NCBI RefSeq assembly: GCF_001411555.2
Contig: NC_049912.1
Coordinates: 14,517,145-14,581,144, forward strand
Direction of reading: 5' to 3'
Length of the DNA: 64,000 bases
Source of the DNA: Juglans regia
Lineage: Eukaryota > Streptophyta > Magnoliopsida > Fagales > Juglandaceae
Shown here piece after piece: positions 1 to 10,868 of the stretch (positions within the stretch are counted from its first letter, which is position 1; the number at the start of each line of letters is the position of its first letter). The translations under genes were made by a program, and so were the position numbers. The notes under the pieces were generated by a model, which worked only from the letters and a program-made list of their open reading frames with translations, was not told the origin of the DNA and made no database searches.

Positions 1-1990
1 GATCACCCTCAGCCGCCAAGGCACGCCGTAGCAGCCACGGACGCACCACTGTTTTTGCACGTCCGAAACAGAGCATGCAGTCACCTTCTCCACAGTAGCC
101 ACCTCAAGAGGCGCCGAACCCCCTCTCCGACGACACAGAAACCGCCGACCAGCACAACCCAGTGGCACCCACTCCGTCCCGGTAAGCCACGACTGTCGTC
201 GTCCCCCTCTTTCTCTCGGTTTGTTTACGGTTTGTTTGAACTCCCGCTCTCCTCCTCTCGGCGTCAACTCCCACTCTCCTCCTCTCGGCGTCATACCACC
301 ACTGCCCAGAGAACCCAGTCGCGTCTCCGGTCCTTCCCCAGCCACCCAGAGCCGCCGGGCATCAGCTTCCTCTCTCGGTGAGCATTGCACCCTACCCGAT
401 TGCATGCATTTCCTTTCACGCGTAAACCGGATCATGCAACCCGTAAACCATTCTTTTCTTTAGGTTAGTTATATTACAAAAATGCCCCTCTATTTTATTT
501 TCCCAAAATACCCATGTACAGTATGTTATTTTTCCAAAAATATACTTGCTTATTTAAGACTAACGGGTAAGGCTATTTTAGTGTCAGGAAGTGTTTAGGT
601 TTAGAAAATATAGACTATTTTAGTAGTTAGGTTTTTAAATAGAATGACTTGTTTAATTAGAAATTTATGCAAAATACGTGTTTATTTTTTATAGGCGACC
701 GATTTCGTGCCAAAAAAAATAGTGGATTAGCATTGCAAGGTAAGTAGCATGATCATATCCTTACGCTTATGTACAGTGAGCTGTTTGTCTTTTTATAAAA
801 GATATTATGCATGTATGCCGTTTATTGGAAACCCCTTTTTACGTACCCAAAATATGATAAAATTATGAAAAAGTCATGATTTTATGTGAAAGATTATTCA
901 TGAAATTATTTATGAAATGCGTGATTTTATGTGAAAATTATTCATAAAATTATTTATAAAATGCATGATTTTATGTGAAGATTATTCATAAAATTATTTA
1001 TAAAATACATGATTTTATGTGAAGATTATTCATAAAATTATTTATAAAATGCATGATTTTATGTGAAAGATTATTCATAAAATTATTTATGAAATGCATG
1101 ATTTTATGTGAAGACTATTCATAAAATTATTTATAAAAAAATCATGATTTTATGCGATGAAACACGTATCACGACATTTATGAAAGAATGCGATTTCGTT
1201 TGAAATCTATGATACGATATGACAAGTATGTATGTGATTTCTTTTGAAATCTATGAAATGACAAGTATGCAAGTATGATTTGATAAAATATGTAACGGCC
1301 TATGTTATGATATGAAAACGGTACCTATGTTATGGGCATATTGCATTGCCAGGTCGTGCATGCTGGTAGTGCACCCAGTATTGTCTTCCTTATGTATGGA
1401 TTCCACAACCCGCGGCCACGGGCGGAATCGGAATCTTTTTAGATTCGCTAACCCTAACTCACGGGGGTCAACAGTGGGTAACGGCCTATGATAAGTGAAA
1501 GATCAGTTAATGTTCATGCTCATGATTTTTATGCATGTATTTATGAATATGCACGCTTTTCAAGACACCTTATGTTTATTTATGTTTACTGTATGATGTG
1601 TTGCTTATTGAGTATTCGACTCATTTTAGTTTGTTTTTCATGTTTTTAAACCCCCCCCCCAGGTGATGACATTTATGAAGATGAGACTGCAGGACAGGAC
1701 TTGACTCCGGGAGACAAGGCTGAGACCTAGACAGATTTTGCTATGATTATTTCTATGGTTTAAATAAATTATTTTGATAAGCACATAAGACTTCTGTATT
1801 TTTTTTTTAATAAATGCTTCCGCAGACTTTATTTTGAATTTTCAGTATTTATTGAAATTTGTTATTTTATGGAATTCTTTCGTATCTGGCACGTTGTTAA
1901 AAAGGAAAAACTTTTTTATATTTAAGTTTAGTAGTAGCACACTGGCTCCTCGAAAATTCTAAAATGTCTTTTCGGGAACGGGGTGTTACA
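1..1990 (+). mobile_element. Gypsy-type LTR, 3' part (start lies before the window)
   Basis: The sequence ends in CGGGGTGTTACA at 1990, the mirror of the TGTAACACCCCG start used by many plant Ty3/gypsy LTRs. Its general order matches other gypsy LTRs here: a GC-richer leader-like part (1-370), an AT-rich part with tandem repeats, a 'gatgacatttatgaag' block near 1665, and a short tail. At 1991 the sequence switches abruptly to the LTR of another element; the same site is uninterrupted at 6575/6576 in that element's other LTR. So this LTR inserted there, and 1991-1995 (aatcc) should be half of its target duplication. No coding sequence was seen, and ORFs at 55-463 are not supported. Whether it is a solo LTR or part of a longer element cannot be told from this window. 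Confidence 0.7.
866..1155 (+). repeat. 44-bp tandem repeat array, about 6.5 copies
   Basis: An AT-rich unit of 44 bp recurs with few changes; it reads roughly ATGCATGATTTTATGTGAAG followed by ATTATTCATAAAATTATTTA. Early and late copies are more diverged (for example 'gaaatgcgtg' near 925 and 'aaaaaatcatg' near 1135). It lies inside the gypsy LTR and does not code. Copy number may differ between family members. Confidence 0.85.
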
Positions 1991-2058
1991 AATCCGTTGG
2001 CATTTCTAAACTGAAACATTATATTCTTATCTTCATTTAATATCACATCGGGACAATA

Positions 2059-2236
2059 CCATGTTTAACCCCCGTGGTAGGGTTATAAACCACCATTATA
2101 CCCGTGGTTGGGCCATATTCCATGTTTCACCCCCGTGGTAGGGCTATAAACCACCATTATACCCGTGGCTGGGCCATTTTCCATGTTTCACCTCCTTGGT
2201 AGGGTTATAAACCACCATTATACCCGTGGCTGGGCC
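2059..2236 (-). repeat. 61-bp tandem repeat, 3 copies, inside the 3' LTR
   Basis: A 61-bp unit starting CCATGTTTAACCCCCGTGG and ending near CCCGTGGCTGGGCCATATT repeats three times. The partner LTR carries four copies at 6644-6882. The copy-number difference between the two LTRs of one element shows that the array changed after insertion, or that the LTRs have different histories. Confidence 0.9.
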
Positions 2237-3632
2237 TTAACAGAAACAGAACAGATTTCATCGAAAATCCGGTTACAATCATATACAAAATCAGAACATC
2301 ATGCCAAGATTCTCAGATGACACATCATATCAAAACAAAACACTAAAAAGCTTCAGATCATTTCACATGTTCGAGATAAACATAAACAAAATATTCTCAT
2401 TTGTTCAAAACAAAACTTCCAGATTTTCATATTCGCTCTTTTACATAGTTCAGAAATAAAGTACACAAAACTTGCTCATGTCTACACCAGTCATGACATA
2501 AAAACATTTTTCCCTTATATGGAATTTATGCATATGCAGAATAAACATTTGAGGTTGTTTTCAGATCATCTCTTTCAAAAAAATAAACACATTTATTCTC
2601 AAAGTCAACCTCATTTCATTTATTTTATGTAAAACTAGTATATAAACCCCGCTTACCTGGACTTTTTAGCTTTTCAGAAATTTCTTCAAAAAATGTTGAG
2701 TCGACTAATAATCGTCACCTATAAAAAAAATAATCACTCAATTTCCGTAAGTTTTCAACCAATTACGGATTTCCATATTTAAGCCTAAGCTTCTAAAATA
2801 ATCTATCTTAATTTCTCAAAACTTAAAAATCCTCATAATCCTAAAGTATATCATTACTTCATAAAATCACCAATATCCACCACAACCCACGTCATACACA
2901 AAACACCAATATTCAAACCCGAACAGCCAACAAATCTCATAGTCTAAACCAATCATACTAACAACTCCATCACCCAATCCAATCAACCCCGTTACTCCTC
3001 GGACTCAGTCCGGCAAAACCAATCAGCAATTAAATACAGTGTAATGTGCTAGTGCAAAAATATATTAAATTCACGAGAATTCTTTGAAAAAAAATGCTTA
3101 CATTGCTATATAATGATTTCCGAAGGATCACGAAACTGCAAGAAGTGGCGGCTCAGCAACGTAACAGTGTAAAATACACTGTGGCCGTGGGTCTCAAAAA
3201 CCCACTTTTCAATGGGGACAAACCAAGAGCCAAAATTGATAGGGTATGGCCTAGAGAGGTCGGTGAAGCCAATGGTGGTGGTGGTTTGCCGTGGGTGGCG
3301 GCGCAAGGGGTGTTTTAGGCCAAAAATGCACAAATCGGAAATGGACTTGGTCGGGCTTCACCGGTGACGGATCGGAGCCGGGGTTGGGTCCATTGGGTAG
3401 CTGGGAGGTCGAGGATGATGTGGTGAAGAGATGGTGGCCGGAGGCGGCGCGAAGGCGGCGCAGCGGCGCAAGGAATGCCGCGACTTCGTGTGGTGCGTGG
3501 AGGCTAATGGCACGGGCGCCTACCGGGCTGGAACGAGAGGAGGTCGCTCTACCGAAGGTAAGTGGGCTGCACGCGACACGACGGCCATACGATCGCCAAG
3601 GGTTGGGTGAGGGAAAACTGCTGCACTCAAGG

Positions 3633-3633
<1 letters not shown>

Positions 3634-3673
<40 letters not shown>
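3634..3673 (+). repeat. (GA)n microsatellite
   Basis: About 20 GA dinucleotides, followed by a purine-rich AAG/GAAA tract to about 3780. The corresponding place in the partner LTR (8282-8303) has about 11 repeats. It produces spurious Arg/Glu-rich and Ser/Leu-rich ORFs on both strands. Confidence 0.95.
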
Positions 3674-3675
<2 letters not shown>

Positions 3676-4063
3676 CCGCGCGGGAAGCAGGGGGAGAAAA
3701 AGAAAAAGAAAGAAAGGAAAAGAAAAAAAAAAAAGAAAAGAAGAAAAAGAAAAGAGGAAAGAGAAAATGTAGAGAAAGAAATAAGGTCCAACGGAAACGA
3801 TTTTAAATAATTCAAACGTAATGATTAAAATGAAAATAAATAATTAAACCCCACAACAAGTTAATTTAATTTGAGAAGAAATTTAAACGCATAAAAATAA
3901 TTAATTTAGAGAAAGCACTTCAAAAATAATTTTCACAAAATTAAAATCATAAAAATAACACAACTAAAAAATCTAACAATTTTAAAATAAGAGAATAAAT
4001 TTTAAATTAATAACAGATAATCTTTAAATAAAAAAAAAATACACTAAAATACGGGGTGTTACA

Positions 4064-4076
4064 TCCTTCCCCCCTT
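4064..4076 (-). other. Polypurine tract of the LARD-like element
   Basis: Plus strand TCCTTCCCCCCTT, that is AAGGGGGGAAGGA on the element strand, directly upstream of the 3' LTR. This is the expected plus-strand primer for reverse transcription, and it fixes the element's orientation as minus. Confidence 0.8.
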
Positions 4077-5960
4077 AAAAACATTCCGTCCTCGAAATTT
4101 GTAAGGTCAAACATCACGCTAAAGCAGAATGCCAGATACAACTCAAAACACGCTCGAAAAGACCATACCAACAACAACTCCCAACAAGCATGAGTAATTT
4201 TCTCTCAAGTCTATTTTCATAGGCAATTCCATCATACTCGTATTAGTCCCCCAGTGGCACAACACGTCCAGTATTCTTAGGGTGGCAATACTATCCAAAA
4301 TCTCATCTTTCCACAAGAGCCTTTACACAACATCCAAGGAATCCCAATGATTATTACTATTTTCGTAACACGATCTGCGCTAACCTCAATCGAATCCTAT
4401 GTTAAAACTCACAAACCTTAATTGAATTCTACAAGTTGGTAACCTATTAGCCACTTCCAAAGTTAACCATCAATAAACATTTCCATCATCCAGACCTATT
4501 ATCTCAAAATCAACAAGAATTATATCCTAATTCCGCACCACCAAAAGTTTAATCTCTAATTCCTTAAGATCAGCATAAGGTTTGAATCCTTAAATATAAC
4601 ACAACATAATACCATTGAGTATGAGGTAGCTCAACGCCTACTAACCAAAAAACTCTCACCACATTTGGTAGAAAATTCTTTATCTCCAAAACCATGAACT
4701 ATTACACACTTTCCTCAAACTCACCAAGAATTAATTCCTGGATCTGCACCAACTATTATCCTTAAATCTGATATGGATCTAATCCCAAAACCTATCACTA
4801 AAACCTCGAATTAATAACAATTATTATCCAAACTGGACCAATACCTTCAATTCTCAAAGAAATAATCCCCTTAAAATTTCCTATATTAATAACTCAACTT
4901 CGATCAACCCCATTAATGGTCACAGATTAATCAGTCTCCAAAATAAATCAAGCTAACACCCCAAGCTTGCAGAATTAAAAATTTCAATCTCATTATAAAT
5001 CAGTCCTTCAAATTGCAATTCTAAGATCTTAAATTATATAAGAATCAATTTCCGAAATCTGTAAGATCGATGAACTTATATCCAATAATAAAACAATTGA
5101 CTCCCAAAGCTTTCAAAATCTAAACATTAAATGATAACAATCATTTCCTAAAATCTGCAAAACCTTAAACTTTTGGTGAGATTTCCGTAAGTCTATCTTT
5201 AAAGTTTGTTGAACTTACAATCTTCTATTCTAAAGCCTCGTGTCATACATCCATGAAATCGAAAATCTCAAATATCTTACTCCCCAAATAGATCACCCAG
5301 ACTATGCCGTTCCTTTCAAACCTTGATATTATAAATGCACACCAAGTTGATAAAAGTTCAAGTTTACTCTGCTAAATATAACAAAAGTGTTCTCAGTCAT
5401 ACCATCATCCTGCCATAACTTAATCCTTAACCTGCTTTTCAGCTTCGAACGAAACGAACAAAACAAAATAAACTTAATAAATATAATAATATAATTTCAA
5501 TTCAAATAAAATAAAATCAAACAAAACCAAATAAATTCAAGTTAAATAAAAATAATAATTTCCAATTAAACCTTTAAACTTTTCTGGTACTGCACACATG
5601 GTTTTACCCAATCTTAGTCATATCATTAATCAGCACATATAGTCATTCCTACCATCTAATATTGTAAACCCGACATCGCTCTAAACTCTCTTTCGTCTTT
5701 AGAAATCTAACCTAAAAAATCTAAACCTTAAATTAATCTTATAAAGATTATCTCCTACAGTCCACCAAGTAAACTTGTTGGATCTAAAATCCCTAAACCT
5801 CAAAATCTCGAAACTCAATCATAAAGTTTGTAAAATCTAAACCTCCAATATCCACATAATCATCTCTTATTCTTTAAAATTCTACACCTCAAATCTGAAA
5901 TTTCTTCTTAAACCCACAGATATCTAAACCTCCAAGGTTTATAGTATGCAGAATCTCTAA

Positions 5961-5976
5961 CTTGGCTCTGATACCA
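5961..5976 (-). other. Primer-binding site, initiator tRNA-Met type
   Basis: The minus strand reads TGGTATCAGAGCCAAG, two bases after the 5' LTR end. TGGTATCAGAGC is complementary to the 3' end of plant initiator tRNA-Met and is the usual primer site of plant copia and many gypsy elements. Confidence 0.9.
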
Positions 5977-6643
5977 TCTGTAACACCCCGACCCCGAGGG
6001 TCCGGAGAGTTAACTCATAAAACCTGATAATCAACTCTAACAAGGCTAGAGTACTTCCAAATTCAAGAATTTATCCATTTTCCCAAACCTCAAATCGAAC
6101 GTATTTACTTCAATTAAATAAATCAAATAAACTCATCTATCCAATATTCAATCCAACAACCCAAATAAAATCAACTCTTCTTCATGTCTCAAATAACAAC
6201 TAGAAATAATATAACATTAACATAAGTATCCATAAACTGTCTAAATCCATTGAAACAAACTTAAGAAAGATAATTAACCTCCAACACCAACACTAATATC
6301 ATGAGATACCCAACAACAAATCAATGCTAATCTTCTCCATAGACTCTAATACTGATCTTCAGCTGAGCCATCGATGTCATCTGAAATATTATGAAGATTA
6401 ATGGGGTGAGTTATCAACAACTCAGTAAGCAGAGAGCATATACTAGCATGTAAACATGAGCATTTATAACATTTGATAAGCCGAACAAAACATTTACTTT
6501 CAGAATGCAGAAACAAAACTTGTACAAAAACATTAGAGCGAAATTTTCAGAAAAATAAACTTATTCCAAAAATAGAATCCGTTGGCATTTCTAAACTGAA
6601 ACATTATAATCTTATCTTCATTTAATATCACATCGGGACAATA

Positions 6644-6882
6644 CCATGTTTAACCCCCGTGGTAGGGTTATAAACCACCATTATACCCGTGGCTGGGCCA
6701 TATTCCATGTTTCACCCCCGTGGTAGGGTTATAAACCACCATTATACCCGTGGCTGGGCCATTTTCCATGTTTCACCCCCGTGGTAGGGTTATAAACCAC
6801 CATTATACCCGTGGCTGGGCCGTATACCATGTTTCACCCCCGTGGTAGGGTTATTAACCACCATTATACCCGTGGCTGGGCC
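6644..6882 (-). repeat. 61-bp tandem repeat, 4 copies, inside the 5' LTR
   Basis: Same unit as at 2059-2236, with one more copy. Single-base differences between units (for example ttattaacc in the last) allow the gained or lost unit to be placed. Confidence 0.9.
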
Positions 6883-8281
6883 TTAACAGAAACAGAACGG
6901 ATTTCATCGAAAATCCGATTACAATCATATACAGAATCAGAACTTCATGCCAAGATTTTCAGATGACACATCATATCAAAACAAAACACTGAAAGGCTTC
7001 AGATCATTTCACATGTTCGAGATAAACATAAACAAAATATTCTCATTTGTTCATAACAAAACTTTTAGAATTCCTTATTCGTCTCTTTTACATAGTTCAG
7101 AAACAAAGTGCACAAAACTAGCTCATGTCTACACCAGTCATGACAGAAAACACTTTCTCTTATATTGAATTTATGCATATGCAGAATAAACATCTGAGGT
7201 TGTTTTCAGCTCATTTCTTTTCAAAAAACAAACACGTTTATTTTCAAAGTCAACCTCATTTTATTTCTTTTAAGCAAAACTAGTATATGAACCCCGCTTA
7301 CCTGGACTTCTTAGCTTTTCAGAAATTTCTTCAAAAAATGTTGAGTCGACTAATAATCGTCACCTATAAAAAAAATAATCACACAATTTCCGTAAGTTTT
7401 CAACCAATTACGGATTTCCATATTTAAGCCTAAGCTTCTAAAATAATCTATCTTAATTTCTCAAAACTTAAAAAAATCCTCATAATCCCAAAGTATATCA
7501 TTACTTCATAAAATCACCAATATCCACCACAACCCACGTCATACACAAAACACCAATATTTAAACCCGAACAGCCAACAAATCTCATAGTCTAAACCAAT
7601 CATACTAACAACTCCATCACCCAATCCAATCAACCCCGTTACTCCTCGGACTAAGTCCGGCAAAACCAATCAGCAATTAAATACAGTGTAATGTGCTAGT
7701 GCAAAAATACATCAAATTCACGAGAATTCTTTGAAAAAAAAACTTACATTGCTATATAATGATTTCCGAAGGATCACGAAACTGCAAGAAGTGGCGGCTC
7801 AGCAACGTAACAGTGTAAAATACACTGTGGCCGTGGGTCTCAAAAACCCACTTTTCAACGGGGACAAACCAAGACCCAAAATTGATAGGGTAGGGCCTAG
7901 AGAGGTCGGTGAAGCCAATGGTGGTGGTGGTTTGCCGTGGGTGGCGGCGCAAGGGGTGTTTTAGGCCAAAAATGCACAAATCGGAAATGGACTTGGTCGG
8001 GCTTCACCGGTGACGGATCGGAGCCGGGGTTGGGTCCATTGGGTAGCTGGGAGGTCGAGGATGATGTGGTGAAGAGATGGTGGCCGGAGGTGGCGCGACG
8101 GCGGCGCAGCGGCGCAAGGAATGCCGCGACTTCGTGTGGTGCGTGGAGGCTAACGGCGGCGCGGCTGGGGCTGGAAATCGGAGAGGGAGGTCGCCGGCCG
8201 GTGGGGAGCACGATGGGGTGGGCGGTGTCGCACACGACGGTGCGACGGCGGCGGGCTGGGTGAGGAACGGTTGCACGGCGT

Positions 8282-8303
8282 GAGAGAGAGAGAGAGAGAG
8301 AGA
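8282..8303 (+). repeat. (GA)n microsatellite, short allele
   Basis: About 11 GA units at the place where the partner LTR carries about 20 (3634-3673), followed by the same purine-rich tract. Confidence 0.9.
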
Positions 8304-8729
8304 CGGTCCGCGCGGGAAGCAGGGGGAGAAAAAGAAAAAGAAAGAAAGGAAAAGAAAAAAAAAAAGAAAAAAGAAAAGAGAAAAAGAGAAAGAAATAAGG
8401 TCCAATCCTTAAATCTTGGGTCACAAAAAAAAGATCCAACGGAAACGATTTTAAAACAGCAAGTAAAATAAAATAATTCAAACGTAATGATTAAAATGAA
8501 AATAAATAATTAAACCCCACAACAAGTTAATTTAATTTGAGAAGAAATTTAAACGCATAAAAATAATTAATTTAGAGAAAGCACTTCAAAAATAATTTTC
8601 ACAAAATTAAAATCATAAAAATAACACAACTAAAAAATCCAACAATTTTAAAATAAGAGAATAAATTTTAAATTAATAACAGATAATCTTTAAATAGAAA
8701 AGAAATACACTAAAATACGGGGTGTTACA

Positions 8730-9191
8730 TTTCTTTTTAGAAACATGTTGGCAAGCATAAAACAAACTACTTTCATTCTTTCTTTCACCTTCTTTCTTCT
8801 CTGATTATTCTTCAATCTACAATCTTTTTGCAAGTGACCAAACTTCTTACAATGATTTCATTGTGCTTTCCTCAAAACCAACAATCTTTCTCAAAATTAC
8901 CACACTTCTTACAAAAATTACACCTTGTGAAGAGTCTTCATTGCTTGATCTTTTCTCCAATTGCCTCTTCCTCTTGCTTGTCTACCTTCTCTAAAGAATC
9001 TCCTTCACCATATTCATGAGCTGATTTTCTTTTAATACTTTTAGCAGTACTAGCAAGCTTAGATTGAAATGATCTAAACTATCTATAAACTTTTCAGAGT
9101 GTCTTTCCAATCTTTGCTTCAGAGATTTCAATGAACTCAACAACTCTTCGACACCTAATCTGGAGAGAACTTTAGCTCTTTTAGCCCCCAT
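8730..9191 (-). pseudogene. Ty1/copia gag remnant (UBN2-like part and zinc knuckle)
   Basis: On the minus strand from 9191, VEELLSSLKSLKQRLERHSE matches the copia Gag stretch before the nucleocapsid. After a frameshift near 9065, the frame continues with SIKRKSAHEYGEGDSLEKV. Near 8830-8925 a degraded CCHC knuckle is seen (CNFCKKCGNFEKDCW) with a second decayed knuckle after it. Gag packages the element RNA. Stops and frameshifts show it is dead. The LARD element interrupts its far end at 8729, so the rest of this copia element would lie left of the window. Confidence 0.6.
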
Positions 9192-9335
9192 TTTTCTTTG
9201 AAGTCAGGATATCAGATTCAGGAATTTGATATCCTGACTCTACCATGTCCTATAAGTCTATGGAAACAAGCTAACGTTTCATTTTTATACACAAAAATTG
9301 TAATTTCTACATAGAAAGATAGAAACTTGAACACT

Positions 9336-9349
9336 GCTCTGATACAAAA
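9336..9349 (-). other. Primer-binding site of the copia remnant
   Basis: The minus strand reads TTTGTATCAGAGC, a slightly decayed initiator tRNA-Met primer site just after the LTR end (CCCACA). It lies between the LTR and the gag remnant, as expected. Confidence 0.65.
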
Positions 9350-9351
9350 TC

Positions 9352-9640
9352 TGTGGGATGGATGTTACAGCAGCTGATTGATCACCACAAGACAAAAAAG
9401 TTGACAGAAAACAAAGGGAATGAAAGGAACTTGGGACAGAATCTTCTACTGAAAATTAAGGCAAAAACAGGGTAGAGGAAGAGAGCAAAACAACATTGTT
9501 TTCTCTATTGCTTTCTCATTTTTCCCCCAAAAATACAAGGAAGCTTTTTTTACAAAGTTTCTTCACCCGCTTTTACACATGACCAAACATTAAACATACA
9601 CTTCCACCTAATACGAGCCAAAGTTTACAAAACACAGCTA
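9352..9640 (-). mobile_element. Copia 5' LTR remnant
   Basis: The plus strand starts TGTGGGATGGATGTTACAGC, so the minus-strand LTR ends in CATCCCACA directly before the primer site. The upstream boundary is not clear; the LTR-like sequence runs to roughly 9590-9640. No coding sequence. Confidence 0.5.
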
Positions 9641-9791
9641 AAGTAAAAAAAAATTAACTATATTGCATTAATATTTTGTAGCACATTTACTATAACAAAG
9701 TCACACAATGCATGCTATGGGTGCGCTTCGAAGAGCAGCAAGGTTAAGTTTATATATCAATATTTGTAGTATGGGAGCAAATATCAAAATA

Positions 9792-10063
9792 GAGTAATGC
9801 TACAATGCCTCCGTAGTTATAGCGCTCACTTTGTCCCATTGACGTAGTACATGTGGTACCACGTGCCTTATTAAAAAATTAAAAATACAAACATAAAAAT
9901 GATAGAGGAAATCTAAGATTTTAGTCTTCATCTTTTATATTTTCGGACGCCATTTTGTTTTGAATATATATATTTTTTAATAAGCCATATGGCACCAAAT
10001 GGTGGTGCCACATCAATAAGGCAAAGTGAGCGATATATCCGGGGAGACATAGTAGCATTTCTC
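9792..10063. mobile_element. Mutator-type MITE with 9-bp target duplication
   Basis: A 272-bp non-coding element with long inverted ends: the left arm starts GAGTAATGCTACAATGCCTC and the right arm, reversed, reads GAGAAATGCTACTATGTCTC. The arms pair for about 85 bp up to TTATTAAAAAA. It is flanked on both sides by ATCAAAATA (9783-9791 and 10064-10072), a perfect 9-bp duplication typical of the Mutator superfamily. The overlapping small ORFs (9928-10155 minus, 9989-10171 plus) are by-products of the palindrome. Confidence 0.9.
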
Positions 10064-10072
10064 ATCAAAATA

Positions 10073-10761
10073 GTATGTGGCCATAAGAAAGTGATTCTTT
10101 GTGCTTGCATGCATGGATCAGAATTAGAAAGGCACCGCCACCTTTGCCTAGACAAAGTTGGAGAAACCTAGAGAACCGGTCATTATAGAAGCATAAGTGT
10201 TGCTCCTTACTACAAGTACCATATTTATGCTAAGAATGGAAGCCTTCTCAAACTATACTTCAAACAAGTTGCAAGAATTTTTTGCCCATAAGCAGCGTTT
10301 CTAACCATTGTTTCTGACACAGTACTTCCATCAATTGAATTTTGCCAAGGTCTTGTGTATCCTTGTGGTTTCTACTACAACTACAGGCCCACCAAAAGTC
10401 TTAGGTAATATATGAACATACAAAGGCCTACACAAGTCAGCAATCACCCAAATGGTATTTGCAGACAGTGCTGACCTGCTACCACTCTTAACTCTATAAA
10501 TAGGAAGGATGAATCTTCATTAAATCAAATACAATCATTAGTTATAGCAGGTAATGCTTCCTCGAACATTTGTCATCCCTACATTTGCATAGTTTTGTTT
10601 AATCAATAAACAAAAATTTATTGAGCATAAAGTAGAGACCTGAGTATAGGAGACATATACAAGAGCATATGCATATTCATTTGGCATAGTTATAATTGAA
10701 TCTCTTAGCCACATGGCCTCTTTCCTAATAACTTGAGCCCGTGATTGAAAATTTGTCTCTT
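10073..10761. other. Intergenic stretch, no gene recognised
   Basis: No ORF with a recognisable product, no repeat array and no clear element ends were seen. The sequence is mixed-composition plant intergenic DNA, possibly the decayed continuation of older elements. Confidence 0.5.
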
Positions 10762-10775
10762 AACAATTCATGCTC

Positions 10776-10854
10776 CCGTACTCCTTGTCGAGGGTCAGTT
10801 CACAGTCGAGATTAGTCGAAATGCTATTCCTAGATACCCGATGCCAATAAAAAA
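10776..10854 (+). mobile_element. 5'-truncated SINE tail with 14-bp target duplication
   Basis: A 79-bp insert ending in ATACCCGATGCCAATAAAAA is flanked by AACAATTCATGCTC at 10762-10775 and again at 10855-10868. The internal GATTAGTCGAAATGC and CCTAGATACCCG motifs resemble the 3' end shared by plant SINEs and their partner LINEs. The A-rich 3' end and long duplication are marks of LINE-driven retroposition. The tRNA-derived A and B boxes are missing, so it is a truncated copy. Confidence 0.7.
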
Positions 10855-10868
10855 AACAATTCATGCTC

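Larger units (their letters stand above)
1991..4063 (-). mobile_element. 3' LTR of a large non-coding LTR element (LARD-like), truncated by insertion
   Basis: This block is near-identical to 6576-8729 over most of its length, and both end (plus strand) in ACGGGGTGTTACA. On the minus strand the LTR therefore begins TGTAACACCCCGTATTTTAG at 4063. It follows a polypurine tract, so it is the 3' LTR of a minus-strand element. The distal ~600 bp seen in the other LTR (5979-6575) are absent, because another LTR is inserted at 1990/1991. The ORFs inside it (for example 3106-3333 minus) simply recur in the other LTR and have no recognisable product. One block (about 3508-3635) differs strongly from its partner LTR. 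Confidence 0.85.
4064..5978 (-). mobile_element. Internal region of the LARD-like LTR element
   Basis: 1.9 kb lie between the two LTRs, shorter than one LTR (2.75 kb). On the minus strand it opens with a primer-binding site and closes with a purine tract, so both replication signals are present, but no gag, protease, reverse transcriptase or integrase ORF is visible in any frame. The sequence is AT-rich with many short AATCT/AAACCT-like runs. Just before the purine tract the minus strand reads AAATTTCGAGGACGGAATG, the stretch that follows the polyprotein stop in many plant gypsy elements. The best reading is a non-autonomous derivative of a gypsy element that needed proteins in trans; heavy decay of a once-coding core is possible but less likely. 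Confidence 0.7.
5979..8729 (-). mobile_element. 5' LTR of the LARD-like element (2751 bp)
   Basis: The plus strand starts TGTAACACCCCG and ends CGGGGTGTTACA, giving perfect short inverted ends. Positions 6576-8729 match the truncated 3' LTR at 1991-4063. It carries four 61-bp repeats (6644-6882), a GC-rich transcribed-looking section (about 7900-8280), a GA microsatellite and an AT-rich U3-like end. Small ORFs such as 7752-7979 and 7897-8481 (minus) are not recognisable proteins. It interrupts a copia gag at 8729/8730. Confidence 0.85.

Noticed and set aside
2059..2236. Regular repeats considered as a CRISPR array
   Set aside because: The 61-bp units are contiguous with no unique spacers, and the window is plant nuclear DNA.
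3291..3815. ORFs rich in Arg/Glu or Ser/Leu across the GA tract
   Set aside because: They are translations of a microsatellite and purine tract inside an LTR; the partner LTR gives different peptides.
7897..8481. 194-codon minus ORF in the LARD 5' LTR
   Set aside because: No recognised family; it depends on simple-sequence tracts and is not open in the same way in the partner LTR.
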